Shown here: positions 24,421 through 32,509 of the stretch, piece after piece | Numbering within the stretch: position 1 is the first letter of the stretch | Layout of the letters: each line of letters starts with the position of its first letter | NCBI RefSeq assembly: GCF_000519185.1 | Contig: NZ_JAFA01000011.1 | Coordinates: 124,001-188,000, forward strand | DNA: 64,000 nt | Source: Paraburkholderia nodosa DSM 21604 | Lineage (GTDB): Bacteria; Pseudomonadota; Gammaproteobacteria; Burkholderiales; Burkholderiaceae | Direction of reading: 5' to 3' | The notes under the pieces: generated by a model | The model's database searches: none | What the model saw: the letters and a program-made list of their open reading frames with translations, nothing else | Told to the model about the DNA's origin: nothing | Position numbers and translations under genes: made by a program

Positions 24421-25370
24421 CGTTTGCCCTGGGAGCCCGCGCCAGGCGACTGGCTTGCCCGGCGCTCTGCATCGGCGAACATATCGCGTAGTTGCTGGCG
24501 CTCGGCGCCGGTCAAATGTGCGGCGGCGGCCGGCATCGTGAGGACCAGGTGCAGCGTAAGGTTGCCGCGTGCGCCGTTGCGGTCCGCGAGTCCAACACCG
24601 GGCAGACGGATTGGCGTGCGCGCATTCGCGTTCGCCGGAATTTTCACTTCGAACGTGCGGCCGAGGACCCTTGCCTGAACGCCGCCGCCCAATATGGCCG
24701 TCATGAAGTCGATTGGAAGCTCGCAAGCGAGATCGAGCCCGTTGCGCGTGAAGCCCGGGCCGCAAACGATGGAGACCGAGAAAGTCGCGTCTCCAGACGG
24801 GCCGCCGTTCACGCCGGGATGGCCGCCACCGGCTACGAGGAGACGCTGACCGTCCCACGCTCCGCAAGGAATTTCGACTACTTCCGATTTGCGCCACGTC
24901 TTTACGCCGGTGCCGTGGCATTGTTCGCAAAGCGCGCCGCGATCTTCCTGTTCGCACGCTGGGCACGGACCTTTGACAGGGTAGTGGGCCTGAACGCCGC
25001 CGCCATTGATCGCGACGTCGAGCGGCACGAATAGCTCGACGAGGCAATTGGCGCCGCGCATGGGCGGCGCCGCGCGGCGCTGGCGCGGTTGAGCTTCGTC
25101 GTTGCGCGTCTTGCTGGCCGAACCTGCGGCGCTAGTTGTTCTGGCCGTCGGCGCGATGCGCCTGCCGCTCAGAATCTCGAAGGCTTCCTGAATGAGCTTG
25201 AACACCGGCTCGACTGCCGCCTCGCGACCCTTGTTGCGGTCGGGATGGTACTTCGCACGCAGTTGACGGTAGGCGCGCTTGATCTCTGCCGGCGACGCAG
25301 TCTCCGGCAGTTGCAGCCGCCTGTAGTATTCCTCGAAGCTCAAAGGCGTTCCCGGGTGTCTCTCGTGCAC
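24417..25370 (-). CDS. DnaJ-like co-chaperone with reduced zinc site
   Basis: The 317-residue protein has an N-terminal J-domain (HPD at residues 42-44), a short linker, and the two beta domains of the DnaJ C-terminal region (about 105-300). Between them is a compact zinc site of only four cysteines (136, 139, 148, 151: CPAC and CEQCHGTG), where true DnaJ has eight. There is no Gly/Phe-rich stretch. It probably stimulates DnaK ATPase like CbpA-type proteins. The C-terminus is Gln/Gly/Lys-rich. It is convergent with the gene at 24172 and followed upstream by tRNA-His. Confidence 0.85.
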   Translation of the reverse strand: MHERHPGTPLSFEEYYRRLQLPETASPAEIKRAYRQLRAKYHPDRNKGREAAVEPVFKLIQEAFEILSGRRIAPTARTTSAAGSASKTRNDEAQPRQRRAAPPMRGANCLVELFVPLDVAINGGGVQAHYPVKGPCPACEQEDRGALCEQCHGTGVKTWRKSEVVEIPCGAWDGQRLLVAGGGHPGVNGGPSGDATFSVSIVCGPGFTRNGLDLACELPIDFMTAILGGGVQARVLGRTFEVKIPANANARTPIRLPGVGLADRNGARGNLTLHLVLTMPAAAAHLTGAERQQLRDMFADAERRASQSPGAGSQGKR

Positions 25371-25376
25371 AGACGC

Positions 25377-25402
25377 AAAAAAGCCCGCAACCAGTGCGGG
25401 CT
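25377..25402 (-). terminator. Intrinsic terminator of tRNA-His
   Basis: On the minus strand AGCCCGCA and TGCGGGCT (25395-25402 and 25382-25389) form an 8 bp stem around 5 nt, followed by a T-run. It lies 24 bp past the tRNA 3' end and only 7 bp before the DnaJ-like start, so that gene needs readthrough or a promoter inside this region. Confidence 0.85.
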
Positions 25403-25425
25403 CATTTGTTCACTGCAGAATTCTT

Positions 25426-25502
25426 TGGGGTGGCTGATGGGACTCGAACCCACGACAACAGGAATCACAATCCTGGACTCTACCAACTGAGCTACAGCCA
25501 CC
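25426..25502 (-). tRNA. tRNA-His (GTG)
   Basis: The minus strand reads GGTGGCTGTAGCTCAGTTGG, a GTG anticodon (GATTGTGATTC), T-loop GGTTCGAGTCC, and ends CAGCCACCCCA. The extra G at position -1 opposite C73 is the identity element of tRNA-His. CCA is encoded. It lies between the DnaJ-like gene and dusA on the same strand. A TATAAT at 25556-25561 is a plausible -10 box, without a good -35. Confidence 0.98.
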
Positions 25503-25590
25503 GCTGTTTTCCTCAACTAGCGCTGCTTCGAAAGCGGCGCCAATCAAGAAGGAAGATTATATACATACCAAAGCTAGCTTGCCTAGCCCT

Positions 25591-26592
25591 TTATTCAAGA
25601 ATTTCGTCCGGAACGCGCAGATATTCGCGGGCCTCGTCGAAGATCGCGAGATCTGCCTTCGCGAGCTTGCGGCTGTCCGAGAGGATGCGGCGCCAACCTC
25701 GCGCGCCGGCCACGCCGCGATAAAGGCCCAGCGCATGACGCACGATCGCGCCCAGGTAAGTGCCGCGCGCGATTTCGCTCGCGCAGTACTCAATGAGCCT
25801 CGCTTCCACTTCCTCGCGCGTGAGCGCAGCATCGGTTGCGCCATAGAAGCGCGCATCGACGTCGGCGAGCACGTAGGGGTTGTGGTACGCCTCGCGGCCG
25901 AGCATCACGCCATCGACATGCTGCAGATGCTGCTCGACTTCGTCGAGCGTCTTGATGCCGCCGTTGATGATGATTTCGAGCTGCGGGAAGTCGCGTTTGA
26001 GCTGGTAAGCGTAGTCGTACTTGAGCGGCGGGATCTCGCGGTTTTCCTTCGGGCTCAAGCCCTTCAGGATCGCGTTGCGCGCGTGCACGATGAAAACCTC
26101 GCAGCCCGCTTCGGCAATCGTGCCGACAAAGTCGCGCACGTACGCATAGTCCTCGACCGTATCCACGCCAATGCGGTGCTTGACCGTCACGGGCACGGAT
26201 ACGACATCGCGCATCGCCTTCACGCAGTCCGCCACCAGTTGCCGTTCGTTCATCAGGCACGCGCCGAACGCGCCGCGCTGCACGCGCTCGGACGGGCAGC
26301 CGCAGTTCAGGTTGATCTCGTCGTAGCCCCACTGTTCGCCGAGCTTCGCGGCGCGCGCGAGGTCGTCGGGTTCGCTGCCGCCCAGCTGAAGCGCGACCGG
26401 CGCCTCGGCCGGCGTGAACGCGAGATGGCGCGGCACGTCGCCGTGGAGGAGGGCGCCCGTCGTCACCATCTCCGTATACAGCCACGTGTGCCGGGAAATG
26501 AAGCGATGCAGCGAACGGCAGTGGCGATCGGTCCAGTCCATCATCGGCGCGACGGAGACGCGGCGGGGGCTGGCTTGACGGTTGGCGGACAT
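25591..26592 (-). CDS. dusA: tRNA-dihydrouridine(20/20a) synthase
   Basis: DusA reduces uridine to dihydrouridine in the D-loop of tRNA with FMN and NADPH. The TIM-barrel signature is clear: VAPMMDWTDRHCR at the start, NLNCGCPSERVQRGAFGACLM with the catalytic Cys (about residue 100), VKHRIG, and IINGGIKT. The 333 residues are normal for the DusA subgroup. The ATG at 26592 (MSANRQ) is preferred over the longer frame from 26631. It lies directly upstream of tRNA-His on the same strand, a tRNA-modifying enzyme beside a tRNA gene. Confidence 0.95.
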   Translation of the reverse strand: MSANRQASPRRVSVAPMMDWTDRHCRSLHRFISRHTWLYTEMVTTGALLHGDVPRHLAFTPAEAPVALQLGGSEPDDLARAAKLGEQWGYDEINLNCGCPSERVQRGAFGACLMNERQLVADCVKAMRDVVSVPVTVKHRIGVDTVEDYAYVRDFVGTIAEAGCEVFIVHARNAILKGLSPKENREIPPLKYDYAYQLKRDFPQLEIIINGGIKTLDEVEQHLQHVDGVMLGREAYHNPYVLADVDARFYGATDAALTREEVEARLIEYCASEIARGTYLGAIVRHALGLYRGVAGARGWRRILSDSRKLAKADLAIFDEAREYLRVPDEILE

Positions 26593-27008
26593 GGCGATGG
26601 AAACCGATGAGTAACGGCTGGCGTGGAACAACCTTGCATTTTAACGCATACCGGCCTCGCTCTTCGTACCCTTTGCGCACTGCGCCAATTTGCCGGATAC
26701 CCCTGCAGGAAGCGCGCCCGAAGCCCATTTTCGGCCGAAAAACCCTACCGGCGTTATGTAATCCAAGTGGAATTTGCTGCGTTGCGCAAATTATTTTAAG
26801 GGCGCTTTTAGGGTCTGTTCGTCGCTCAGCCCCGTCAGAACTGCCTGACGGGATTGTTGTTGAACGGAGAATAGTAAATTCGGATTATCGCGATTATTTT
26901 CCGATAGTAGGTGTATACACTGAGTTTCGTTGACGCAGCTCGTGGGCACTGACCTCCCAGGCGCGGCGCCTTCCCGATCCGCAACTGAACCTGATATTGG
27001 AGTCCACC
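26593..27008. other. 416 bp divergent intergenic region
   Basis: Promoters for dusA (leftward) and the small exported protein (rightward) must lie here. The part 26740-26940 is AT-rich. A hairpin CCCGTCAG-AACTGC-CTGACGGG (26832-26853) is followed by ATTGTTGTTG and could be a leader element or weak terminator. No gene is seen. Confidence 0.4.
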
Positions 27009-27281
27009 ATGAAGACCAAACTCATCGCAGCGCTGCTGGTCGCAGCTACCGCTTCTGTTGCCGCTCCGGCGTTCGCCAGCGGCTACGGCCCGGCACCGTT
27101 CTATCGCCCGGACGTCGGCGCGCCCGCTTCGCAGCGTGGCCAGAGCGTCCAGACCGTGGCCGCCGAACGCGTCCAGGAACAAGGCGCCCAAACGGCTTAC
27201 GGCGGTGTCGCCGGCTCGGCTTCGCAGTCGGGCAGCCACGCGAAGGCCACGGGCCCGCAATCGGTTTTCTTCGGCCAGTAA
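27009..27281 (+). CDS. Small exported protein, unknown
   Basis: The 90-residue product has a Sec signal peptide (MKTKLIAALLVAAT, probable cleavage after AFA, about residue 23). The mature part is only about 67 residues: Gly/Pro/Tyr at first, then Gln/Ser/Ala/Gly-rich with no cysteine. It probably ends in the periplasm or on the surface. It looks like one of the many small exported proteins of Burkholderiaceae; I cannot name the family. A strong terminator follows, so it is monocistronic. GAGT before ATG 27009 is a modest ribosome site. Confidence 0.75.
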   Translation: MKTKLIAALLVAATASVAAPAFASGYGPAPFYRPDVGAPASQRGQSVQTVAAERVQEQGAQTAYGGVAGSASQSGSHAKATGPQSVFFGQ

Positions 27282-27336
27282 CTCGCGCCGAAGTTTCCGC
27301 TTCGTGCCGGGCCGCCCGCGAGACGGGCGGCTCGAA

Positions 27337-27367
27337 AGCCGGATGTCGTTGCGACGTCCGGCTTTTT
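27337..27367 (+). terminator. Intrinsic terminator after the small exported protein gene
   Basis: AGCCGGATGTCG (27337-27348) pairs with CGACGTCCGGCT (27352-27363), with one mismatch/wobble, and five T follow. Confidence 0.85.
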
Positions 27368-27407
27368 GCATTTCTGCGCCCGATCTAATTTGTCCCTCAG
27401 GCGAGGC

Positions 27408-27650
27408 TCAGGAAGCGGCGCGCACGCGCTTGTCGATCGCCTCGCGAATACGGTCGAAGGCCGCGTCGAAGGCGTTGTCCTGGGTCGGAAAGCGGCCGGC
27501 GGCGATGCCGTCGACCGGCACGCTGCCGCTTTCCGCGTCCGTGAGGCTCTGGATGATCTGCGTCGAGACGAAAAAGCCGGCTTCGTGGTCGCCGTCCACG
27601 CCGGCTGTCATGTCGAAACCCATGTATTCGTAGCTGCGTCGGTTTTCCAT
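27408..27650 (-). CDS. Small hypothetical protein
   Basis: The 80-residue protein opens MENRRSYEYMGFDMTAG and ends with an amphipathic helix (FDAAFDRIREAIDKRV). No function is recognised. GAGGAG lies at a good distance before ATG 27650, supporting this start over the long open frame upstream. It shares a beta-then-helix layout with the protein at 24172-24420, which may point to one loose family. It is divergent from the aldo/keto reductase gene and convergent with the exported-protein gene. Confidence 0.7.
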   Translation of the reverse strand: MENRRSYEYMGFDMTAGVDGDHEAGFFVSTQIIQSLTDAESGSVPVDGIAAGRFPTQDNAFDAAFDRIREAIDKRVRAAS

Positions 27651-27834
27651 GCCGATTTCTCCTCGTAGGCGCCTGTGCGGATTCTGGCACGTCTCCCGCC
27701 GAACGGCGTCGCGACCGGCCGCGGCGCATGCGGCCGCTTGCGGAGGAATACGGCCGTATTCTGCAACTCCTGAAAAAATTCCCGCGCCGTGGTAGTTTCG
27801 GCGCTCCCCAACCGAACTGATGGACAACGTTTCC

Positions 27835-28887
27835 ATGGAATACCGCACACTCGGCGATACCGACGTCAAGGTGAGCCTGATCGGGCTCGGCACGATGACG
27901 TGGGGCGAGCAGAACACGGAGCGCGAGGCGCACGAGCAGATCGACTACGCGCTCGACCAGGGCGTCACGCTGATCGATGCCGCTGAAATGTACCCCGTGC
28001 CGCCGCGCCCGGAGACGCAGGGACAGACCGAGCGCTTCATCGGGACGTGGCTCGCGCAGCATCGCGCGGCGCGCGAGCGCATCGTGCTCGCCACCAAAAT
28101 TGCGGGCCCGGCTCGCCAGCCGCACAACCCGCAGCACATTCGCGGGCCGCAGAACCAGTTCGACCGCAAGAATCTGACCGAAGCGCTCGACGGCAGCCTC
28201 AAGCGCCTGCAGACCGATTACGTCGACCTGTATCAGCTACACTGGCCCGACCGCAGCACGATGACGTTCGGCCGCGGCATGTATCCGTATCTCGACGATG
28301 CCTACACGGTGCCGATCGAGGAAACGCTCAGCGTGCTCGCCGATTTCGTGAAGGCGGGAAAAATCCGCCATATCGGCGTGTCGAACGAAACGCCGTGGGG
28401 CGTCGCTCAGTTCCTGCGCGCCGCCGAAAAGCTCGGGTTGCCGCGCATCGTCAGCATCCAGAATCCGTACAGCCTGCTCAATCGCACGTTCGAAAGCGGA
28501 CTGTCCGAATTCGCGCACCGTGAAGGCGTGGGCCTGCTCGCGTATTCGCCGCTCGCGTTCGGCTGGCTCTCGGGCAAGTACGAGGGCGGGGCGCGTCCGG
28601 AAGGCGCGCGCATCACGCGGTTCGAGCGCTTCAAGCGCTACAGCAAGCCGGAATCGGTGGCCGCGACGACGCGTTACGTGGAACTCGCCCGCGCTCATGG
28701 CTACACGCCCGCGCAGTTTGCGCTTGCGTTCGTCAACAGCCGGCCGTTCCTCACCAGCAATCTGATCGGCGCGACCTCGCTCGAGCAGTTGAAGGAAAAT
28801 ATCGCCAGCGCCGACGTCAAGCTCACCCCCGAACTGCTCGCGCAGATCGACGCGCTGCACGAGCAGCAACCTAACCCGGCCCCTTAA
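27835..28887 (+). CDS. NADP(H)-dependent aldo/keto reductase (Tas type)
   Basis: The 350-residue TIM-barrel enzyme has the aldo/keto reductase elements in order: MTWGEQNTEREAHEQIDYALDQG near the start (shown by key residues), catalytic Asp in LIDAAEMYPVPP with Tyr 4 residues later, Lys in ATKIAG, His in LYQLHWPDR, and GKIRHIGVSNE. The Tas subgroup is suggested by YPVPPRPETQG and the length. Substrates are probably small aldehydes. The ATG at 27835 is the family-like beginning; 27820 would add five residues. It is monocistronic by spacing. Confidence 0.9.
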   Translation: MEYRTLGDTDVKVSLIGLGTMTWGEQNTEREAHEQIDYALDQGVTLIDAAEMYPVPPRPETQGQTERFIGTWLAQHRAARERIVLATKIAGPARQPHNPQHIRGPQNQFDRKNLTEALDGSLKRLQTDYVDLYQLHWPDRSTMTFGRGMYPYLDDAYTVPIEETLSVLADFVKAGKIRHIGVSNETPWGVAQFLRAAEKLGLPRIVSIQNPYSLLNRTFESGLSEFAHREGVGLLAYSPLAFGWLSGKYEGGARPEGARITRFERFKRYSKPESVAATTRYVELARAHGYTPAQFALAFVNSRPFLTSNLIGATSLEQLKENIASADVKLTPELLAQIDALHEQQPNPAP

Positions 28888-29077
28888 AGGGAAAGCGGGA
28901 AACCGCGCGGTCCCTTGCCGGGCTGCGCGGCGCCGCGCGAACGCCGACGCAGCAAAATCGTTGGCGATTCGCAAGGCATACACTACGATCCAGCATGCGC
29001 CGCCCGGGGCGCCATCACGCCTCCCGTGACGGCGCCCCGGCGGCCGTCCATACGCTCAATCCCGGAGAATTTTTACA

Positions 29078-30139
29078 ATGACGAGCGCACGTCCAGCGCA
29101 ATCGCCCCCGTCTTACGGCTGGCCCATTTTCATTTTGCTGGCGGTGGCCGGCCTCTTCTACGTGAAGTGGTTTCCGTACTATCACCGCGCATTCACCGCC
29201 GAGGAAACCCACTCCATCGGCAAATCGATCCTGATGGGCGGCGCGGCCACGGCCCCCGACCCCTCGTTCTCCGCCGCGCTCGATTACGCCTTCGCCTACG
29301 GCAAGGCGATCTGGCAGGCCATGGTGCTCGGCCTGCTGCTCGGCTCCGGCGTGCAGGCACTCCTGCCCGTGCAATGGGTCGCGCGCGTGCTCGGCCGGCG
29401 CGGCTTTGGCAGCGTGGCGGCGGGCGGCCTGCTCGCGGTGCCCGGGATGATGTGCACCTGCTGCGCCGCGCCCGTGGTCGTGGGCCTGCGCGCGCGCAAT
29501 GCATCGGCCGGCGGCGCGATCGCGTTCTGGCTCGGCAACTCCGTGCTCAATCCCGCCACGCTCGTGTTCATGGGCTTCGTGCTCGGCTGGCAGTGGAGTG
29601 CGCTGCGTCTCACGCTGGGCCTGCTGATGGTGTTCGGCCTCGGCTGGGTCTGCAACCGGCTCGTGACGCCCGAGGAATCGCGTGCCGCCGACGACCGCCT
29701 CGCGCAACTCGCCCAGCAGCAGGCCGAAGGCGGCAACGTCTTCGTGCGCTGGGCGCGTATCTTTGCGCGCATGGCCGTGCGGCTGGTGCCGGAATACATC
29801 GTGCTGGTGCTTTTGCTCGGCGCTGCGCGAGCGTGGCTGTTTCCGCACATCGGCCCGGAGGTCACGAGCAGCCTTGGCTGGATCGTCACGTTCGCCGTGG
29901 TCGGCATGCTGTTCGTGATTCCCACGGCCGGCGAGGTCCCCATCATCCAGGCGATGCTCGCGCTCGGCATGGGCGTGGGTCCCGCGGGCGCGCTGCTGAT
30001 GACGCTGCCGCCCGTGAGCGTGCCGTCGTTCGCGATGCTGGCAGGCTCGTTCCGGCCGCGCATGCTCGCCGTCGTGGGCACGACGGTGGTGTTCTTCGGC
30101 ATCGCCGCCGGGCTAGCGGCGGTGGCCCTCGGCTTCTAG
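29078..30139 (+). CDS. YraQ/ArsP-like permease (DUF318 family)
   Basis: This 353-residue inner-membrane protein has about eight to ten membrane segments in two homologous halves, each with a G-rich re-entrant segment (GGLLAVPGMMCTCCAAP at about 117-131; VIPTAGEVPIIQAML in the second half). Three cysteines (126, 128, 129) sit in the first motif, recalling the Cys of ArsP organoarsenical exporters. Its substrate is unknown; no ars genes are adjacent. The start at 29078 has GGAGAA upstream. The next gene starts 104 bp downstream. Confidence 0.82.
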   Translation: MTSARPAQSPPSYGWPIFILLAVAGLFYVKWFPYYHRAFTAEETHSIGKSILMGGAATAPDPSFSAALDYAFAYGKAIWQAMVLGLLLGSGVQALLPVQWVARVLGRRGFGSVAAGGLLAVPGMMCTCCAAPVVVGLRARNASAGGAIAFWLGNSVLNPATLVFMGFVLGWQWSALRLTLGLLMVFGLGWVCNRLVTPEESRAADDRLAQLAQQQAEGGNVFVRWARIFARMAVRLVPEYIVLVLLLGAARAWLFPHIGPEVTSSLGWIVTFAVVGMLFVIPTAGEVPIIQAMLALGMGVGPAGALLMTLPPVSVPSFAMLAGSFRPRMLAVVGTTVVFFGIAAGLAAVALGF

Positions 30140-30243
30140 GGACGCCGGGACGAGGCAGGCGCCATGCGCTCAGCGTTGGCATTCTTGTAATACGCGGGCG
30201 GTTCGCCGTCCGCCACGGAGCGGGCCCCGGCCCGAAAACCAGC

Positions 30244-30666
30244 ATGGCAAAGCAAAAAACCAATCCGAAACTCGAGCAGGCGCTCACGCGCGGCGATCTC
30301 GCCATTCGCCAGGCCAATTCGGCCCGCGCCACGGCGGTGCTGCGCGCGCTCGGCAAGATGATCGTCGAGGCTTCGGCCACCATCGGCGTCGAGGCGGACA
30401 CCTCGATTCCCGACGGCGATCGCATCTACGACCCGGCCGACGGTCTCTGGCCGCAGTCGCTGCTGGTTTCGCTCGATGGCCCGGTGGAGGAGTCGGATCC
30501 CGAAGAGGTCCGCACGGTGCGTTTGCTCGCCCAGACCCAATCGACGATGTTCCGCGTGGAATGGCATCGCGCCGACGGCAAAGTCGGCCGCCAGGAAGGC
30601 GGCCCGTTCGCGACGGTCGCGTTCATTTCGGACGTCGATATTCCCTGGGGCGATGACGAGGACTGA
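30244..30666 (+). CDS. Hypothetical cytosolic protein
   Basis: The 140-residue protein starts MAKQKTNPKLEQAL, has a helical N-terminal half, then a beta-rich, acidic half ending PWGDDED. No motif tells a function. It is on the same strand as the permease, 104 bp behind it, and convergent with nodJ (18 bp between stops). The Lys-rich start and codon use agree with a real gene. I recall similar unnamed proteins in Burkholderiaceae. Confidence 0.72.
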   Translation: MAKQKTNPKLEQALTRGDLAIRQANSARATAVLRALGKMIVEASATIGVEADTSIPDGDRIYDPADGLWPQSLLVSLDGPVEESDPEEVRTVRLLAQTQSTMFRVEWHRADGKVGRQEGGPFATVAFISDVDIPWGDDED

Positions 30667-30684
30667 ACGCCGCGCGGTGCGCTT

Positions 30685-31521
30685 TCAGCGCATCATGCGC
30701 CGGCGGAACAGCACGGAAGCGATCGTGAACGGCACCACCACGTAGATCGCGAGCACTAGCAGGTGCAGGCCGGCCTGCTCGACAGGCCGGTCGAGCATGG
30801 CGGGGCGGATCAACGCAACGGCATGCGCGAGCGGTAGCATCAACGTGATGTGTTGCGCGGCTGCGGGCAGCTGCGCAATCGGAAAGAACACGCCGGAGAG
30901 CAGCAGCATTGGCGTGAGCACGAGCGTCTGATAAAACATGAAGAAGTCGTAGGACGGCGCGAGCGCGGTGACGATCATGGCGCAGCTCGCGAACGCGAGG
31001 CCCGCGAGTGCGATCACGGGCAGCGCGAGCAGCATGGAAGGAAAGCTCGCGTAGCCGAGCAGGCCCGCCACCACCATGATCGCCACGCCCGAGAGCATCG
31101 ACTTGCTCGCGGCCCACATCACCTCGCCGAGCACGACGTCGCCGAGCGTGAGCGGCGTGTGCATGATCGCTTCCCACGTGCGCTGCACGTGCATGCGCGA
31201 AAAGCCCGAGTACATCGACTCGAAGCTCGCCGACATCATCACCGAAGACGACACCGTGCCCGCCGCGAGAAACGCGATGTACGAGACGCCGTCGACGTGC
31301 CCCACCATCAGCCCGAGCCCGAAGCCGAGACCGAACAGATAAATCATCGGATCGGCGAGATTGCCGAACATCGACGCGAGGGCGAGCTTGCGCCAGACCA
31401 GATAGTTGCGTCGCCACACGGCCATCCAGTGCGTGGCGTTCGAAGGCAGCGCGGCGCGCGGCTCGCGCACGCTCGCATGCTCGGGGCGCGAGGGCGTCGG
31501 GTTGTTGGTGCGTGTCTGCAT
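30685..31521 (-). CDS. nodJ: NodJ-type ABC-2 transporter permease
   Basis: This 278-residue inner-membrane protein has about six membrane segments of the ABC-2 type: GNLADPMIYLFGLGFGLG, FLAAGTVSSSVMMSASFES, and the C-terminal ALAPSYDFFMFYQTLVLTPMLLLSGVFFP region typical of NodJ. It works with the NodI-type ATPase encoded just upstream. Rhizobial NodIJ exports lipochitooligosaccharides, but homologues are widespread in non-symbiotic bacteria and no other nod genes are here, so the substrate is open. The start at 31521 follows AAGGA. A 60 bp tandem repeat lies between nodI and nodJ. Confidence 0.88.
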   Translation of the reverse strand: MQTRTNNPTPSRPEHASVREPRAALPSNATHWMAVWRRNYLVWRKLALASMFGNLADPMIYLFGLGFGLGLMVGHVDGVSYIAFLAAGTVSSSVMMSASFESMYSGFSRMHVQRTWEAIMHTPLTLGDVVLGEVMWAASKSMLSGVAIMVVAGLLGYASFPSMLLALPVIALAGLAFASCAMIVTALAPSYDFFMFYQTLVLTPMLLLSGVFFPIAQLPAAAQHITLMLPLAHAVALIRPAMLDRPVEQAGLHLLVLAIYVVVPFTIASVLFRRRMMR

Positions 31522-31545
31522 GGTGTCCTTGGCGATTCGTCCGCC

Positions 31546-31605
31546 GCCGTTAATCCTGCCGCCGTTAATCTTGCCGCAGTTAATCCTGCCGCAGTCAATC
31601 CTGCA
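31546..31605. repeat. Four tandem 15 bp repeats between nodI and nodJ
   Basis: Units at 31546-31560, 31561-31575, 31576-31590 and 31591-31605 share the consensus GC(C/A)GTTAATCCTGCC with one to three differences each. The last unit contains the nodI stop codon, the others lie in the spacer. Slippage could change the spacer length in 15 bp steps without moving the reading frame. Confidence 0.85.
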
Positions 31606-32509
31606 TCTCGCGGCCCGTGAGCCGCAGGAACACGTCTTCGAGATTCGCGGGCCGGTGCAGGTAGCGCAAATCGGAGCGATGGCGCAGCTTCGCATGAACG
31701 GGCGCGGGGTCGTCGACATAGCAGAACAGCGTCTCGCCGCTGATCTCCGTGCGCTTCGCATCGGCCGCGAGTTCGTCGCGCAACGCGACCGGGTCCGGTC
31801 CGTACACCTCGATCACATCGCAGCCGATCTCCGATTCGATCAGTGCCTTGGGTGCGCCCTCGGCGATCTTGCGGCCTTCCTCGATCACGCAGACGCGATT
31901 GCAAAGCCGTTCGGCCTCCTCCATGAAATGCGTGGTGAGCAGAATCGTCTTGCCGCGTGCGAGCAGCGAGCGCAGCCGTTCCCAGATCAGATGCCGCGCC
32001 TGCGGATCGAGGCCCGTGGTGGGCTCGTCCATCACGAGCACGTCGGGGTCGTTCACGAGCGCGCGCGCGAGCGTGAGACGACGGCGCATGCCGCCGGAGA
32101 GTTCGCCCACGCGCGCGTCGGCCTTGCTTTCGAGGCGCGCGAATTCGAGCAGCGGCGCGACGAGATCGCGCGTTTCGCGCGCGGACAAGCCGAAGTAGCG
32201 GCCGAACACGAGCAGATTCTCGCGCACGGTGAAGTCGGGGTCGAGGTTGTCGAACTGCGGCACCACCCCAACGCGCTGGCGGGCGTGGCGCGCGCGCGCC
32301 GGCACCGGCTCGCCGCACAGGCTGATGCGCCCGGCATCGGGCGAAACGATGCCGAGCAGCATGCGCAGTGTCGTGGTTTTTCCCGCGCCGTTCGGACCGA
32401 GCAGTCCGAAGCACTCGCCGGGAAGAACGTCGAACGACAGGCCGTTGACGACCGCCCTGTCTCCGTAATGTTTGATGACCTGCTCGAATTCGATGGCGGG
32501 TGCGGGCAT
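31595..32509 (-). CDS. nodI: NodI-type ABC transporter ATP-binding protein
   Basis: The 304-residue ATPase has Walker A GPNGAGKTTTLRML (about residues 38-51), Q-loop VVPQFDNLDPDFTV (NodI/DrrA type), signature LSGGMRRRLT, Walker B VLVMDEPTTGLDP and H-loop TTHFMEEAERL. The C-terminal about 80 residues match the NodI/DRA subgroup. The length equals rhizobial NodI. The ATG at 32509 is chosen for family length; no strong ribosome site is seen and upstream in-frame ATGs (32539 and beyond) remain possible. It forms an operon with nodJ. Confidence 0.88.
   Translation of the reverse strand: MPAPAIEFEQVIKHYGDRAVVNGLSFDVLPGECFGLLGPNGAGKTTTLRMLLGIVSPDAGRISLCGEPVPARARHARQRVGVVPQFDNLDPDFTVRENLLVFGRYFGLSARETRDLVAPLLEFARLESKADARVGELSGGMRRRLTLARALVNDPDVLVMDEPTTGLDPQARHLIWERLRSLLARGKTILLTTHFMEEAERLCNRVCVIEEGRKIAEGAPKALIESEIGCDVIEVYGPDPVALRDELAADAKRTEISGETLFCYVDDPAPVHAKLRHRSDLRYLHRPANLEDVFLRLTGREMQD

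Noticed and set aside
29015..29848. Long opposite-strand frames under many genes (for example under the permease gene)
   Set aside because: They are Arg/His/Ala-rich shadows that arise from GC-rich codon use; no motif and no independent start signals.
30685..32509. Evidence that the organism nodulates legumes
   Set aside because: NodIJ-type exporters are widespread in non-symbiotic Burkholderiaceae; no nodABC genes are present here.
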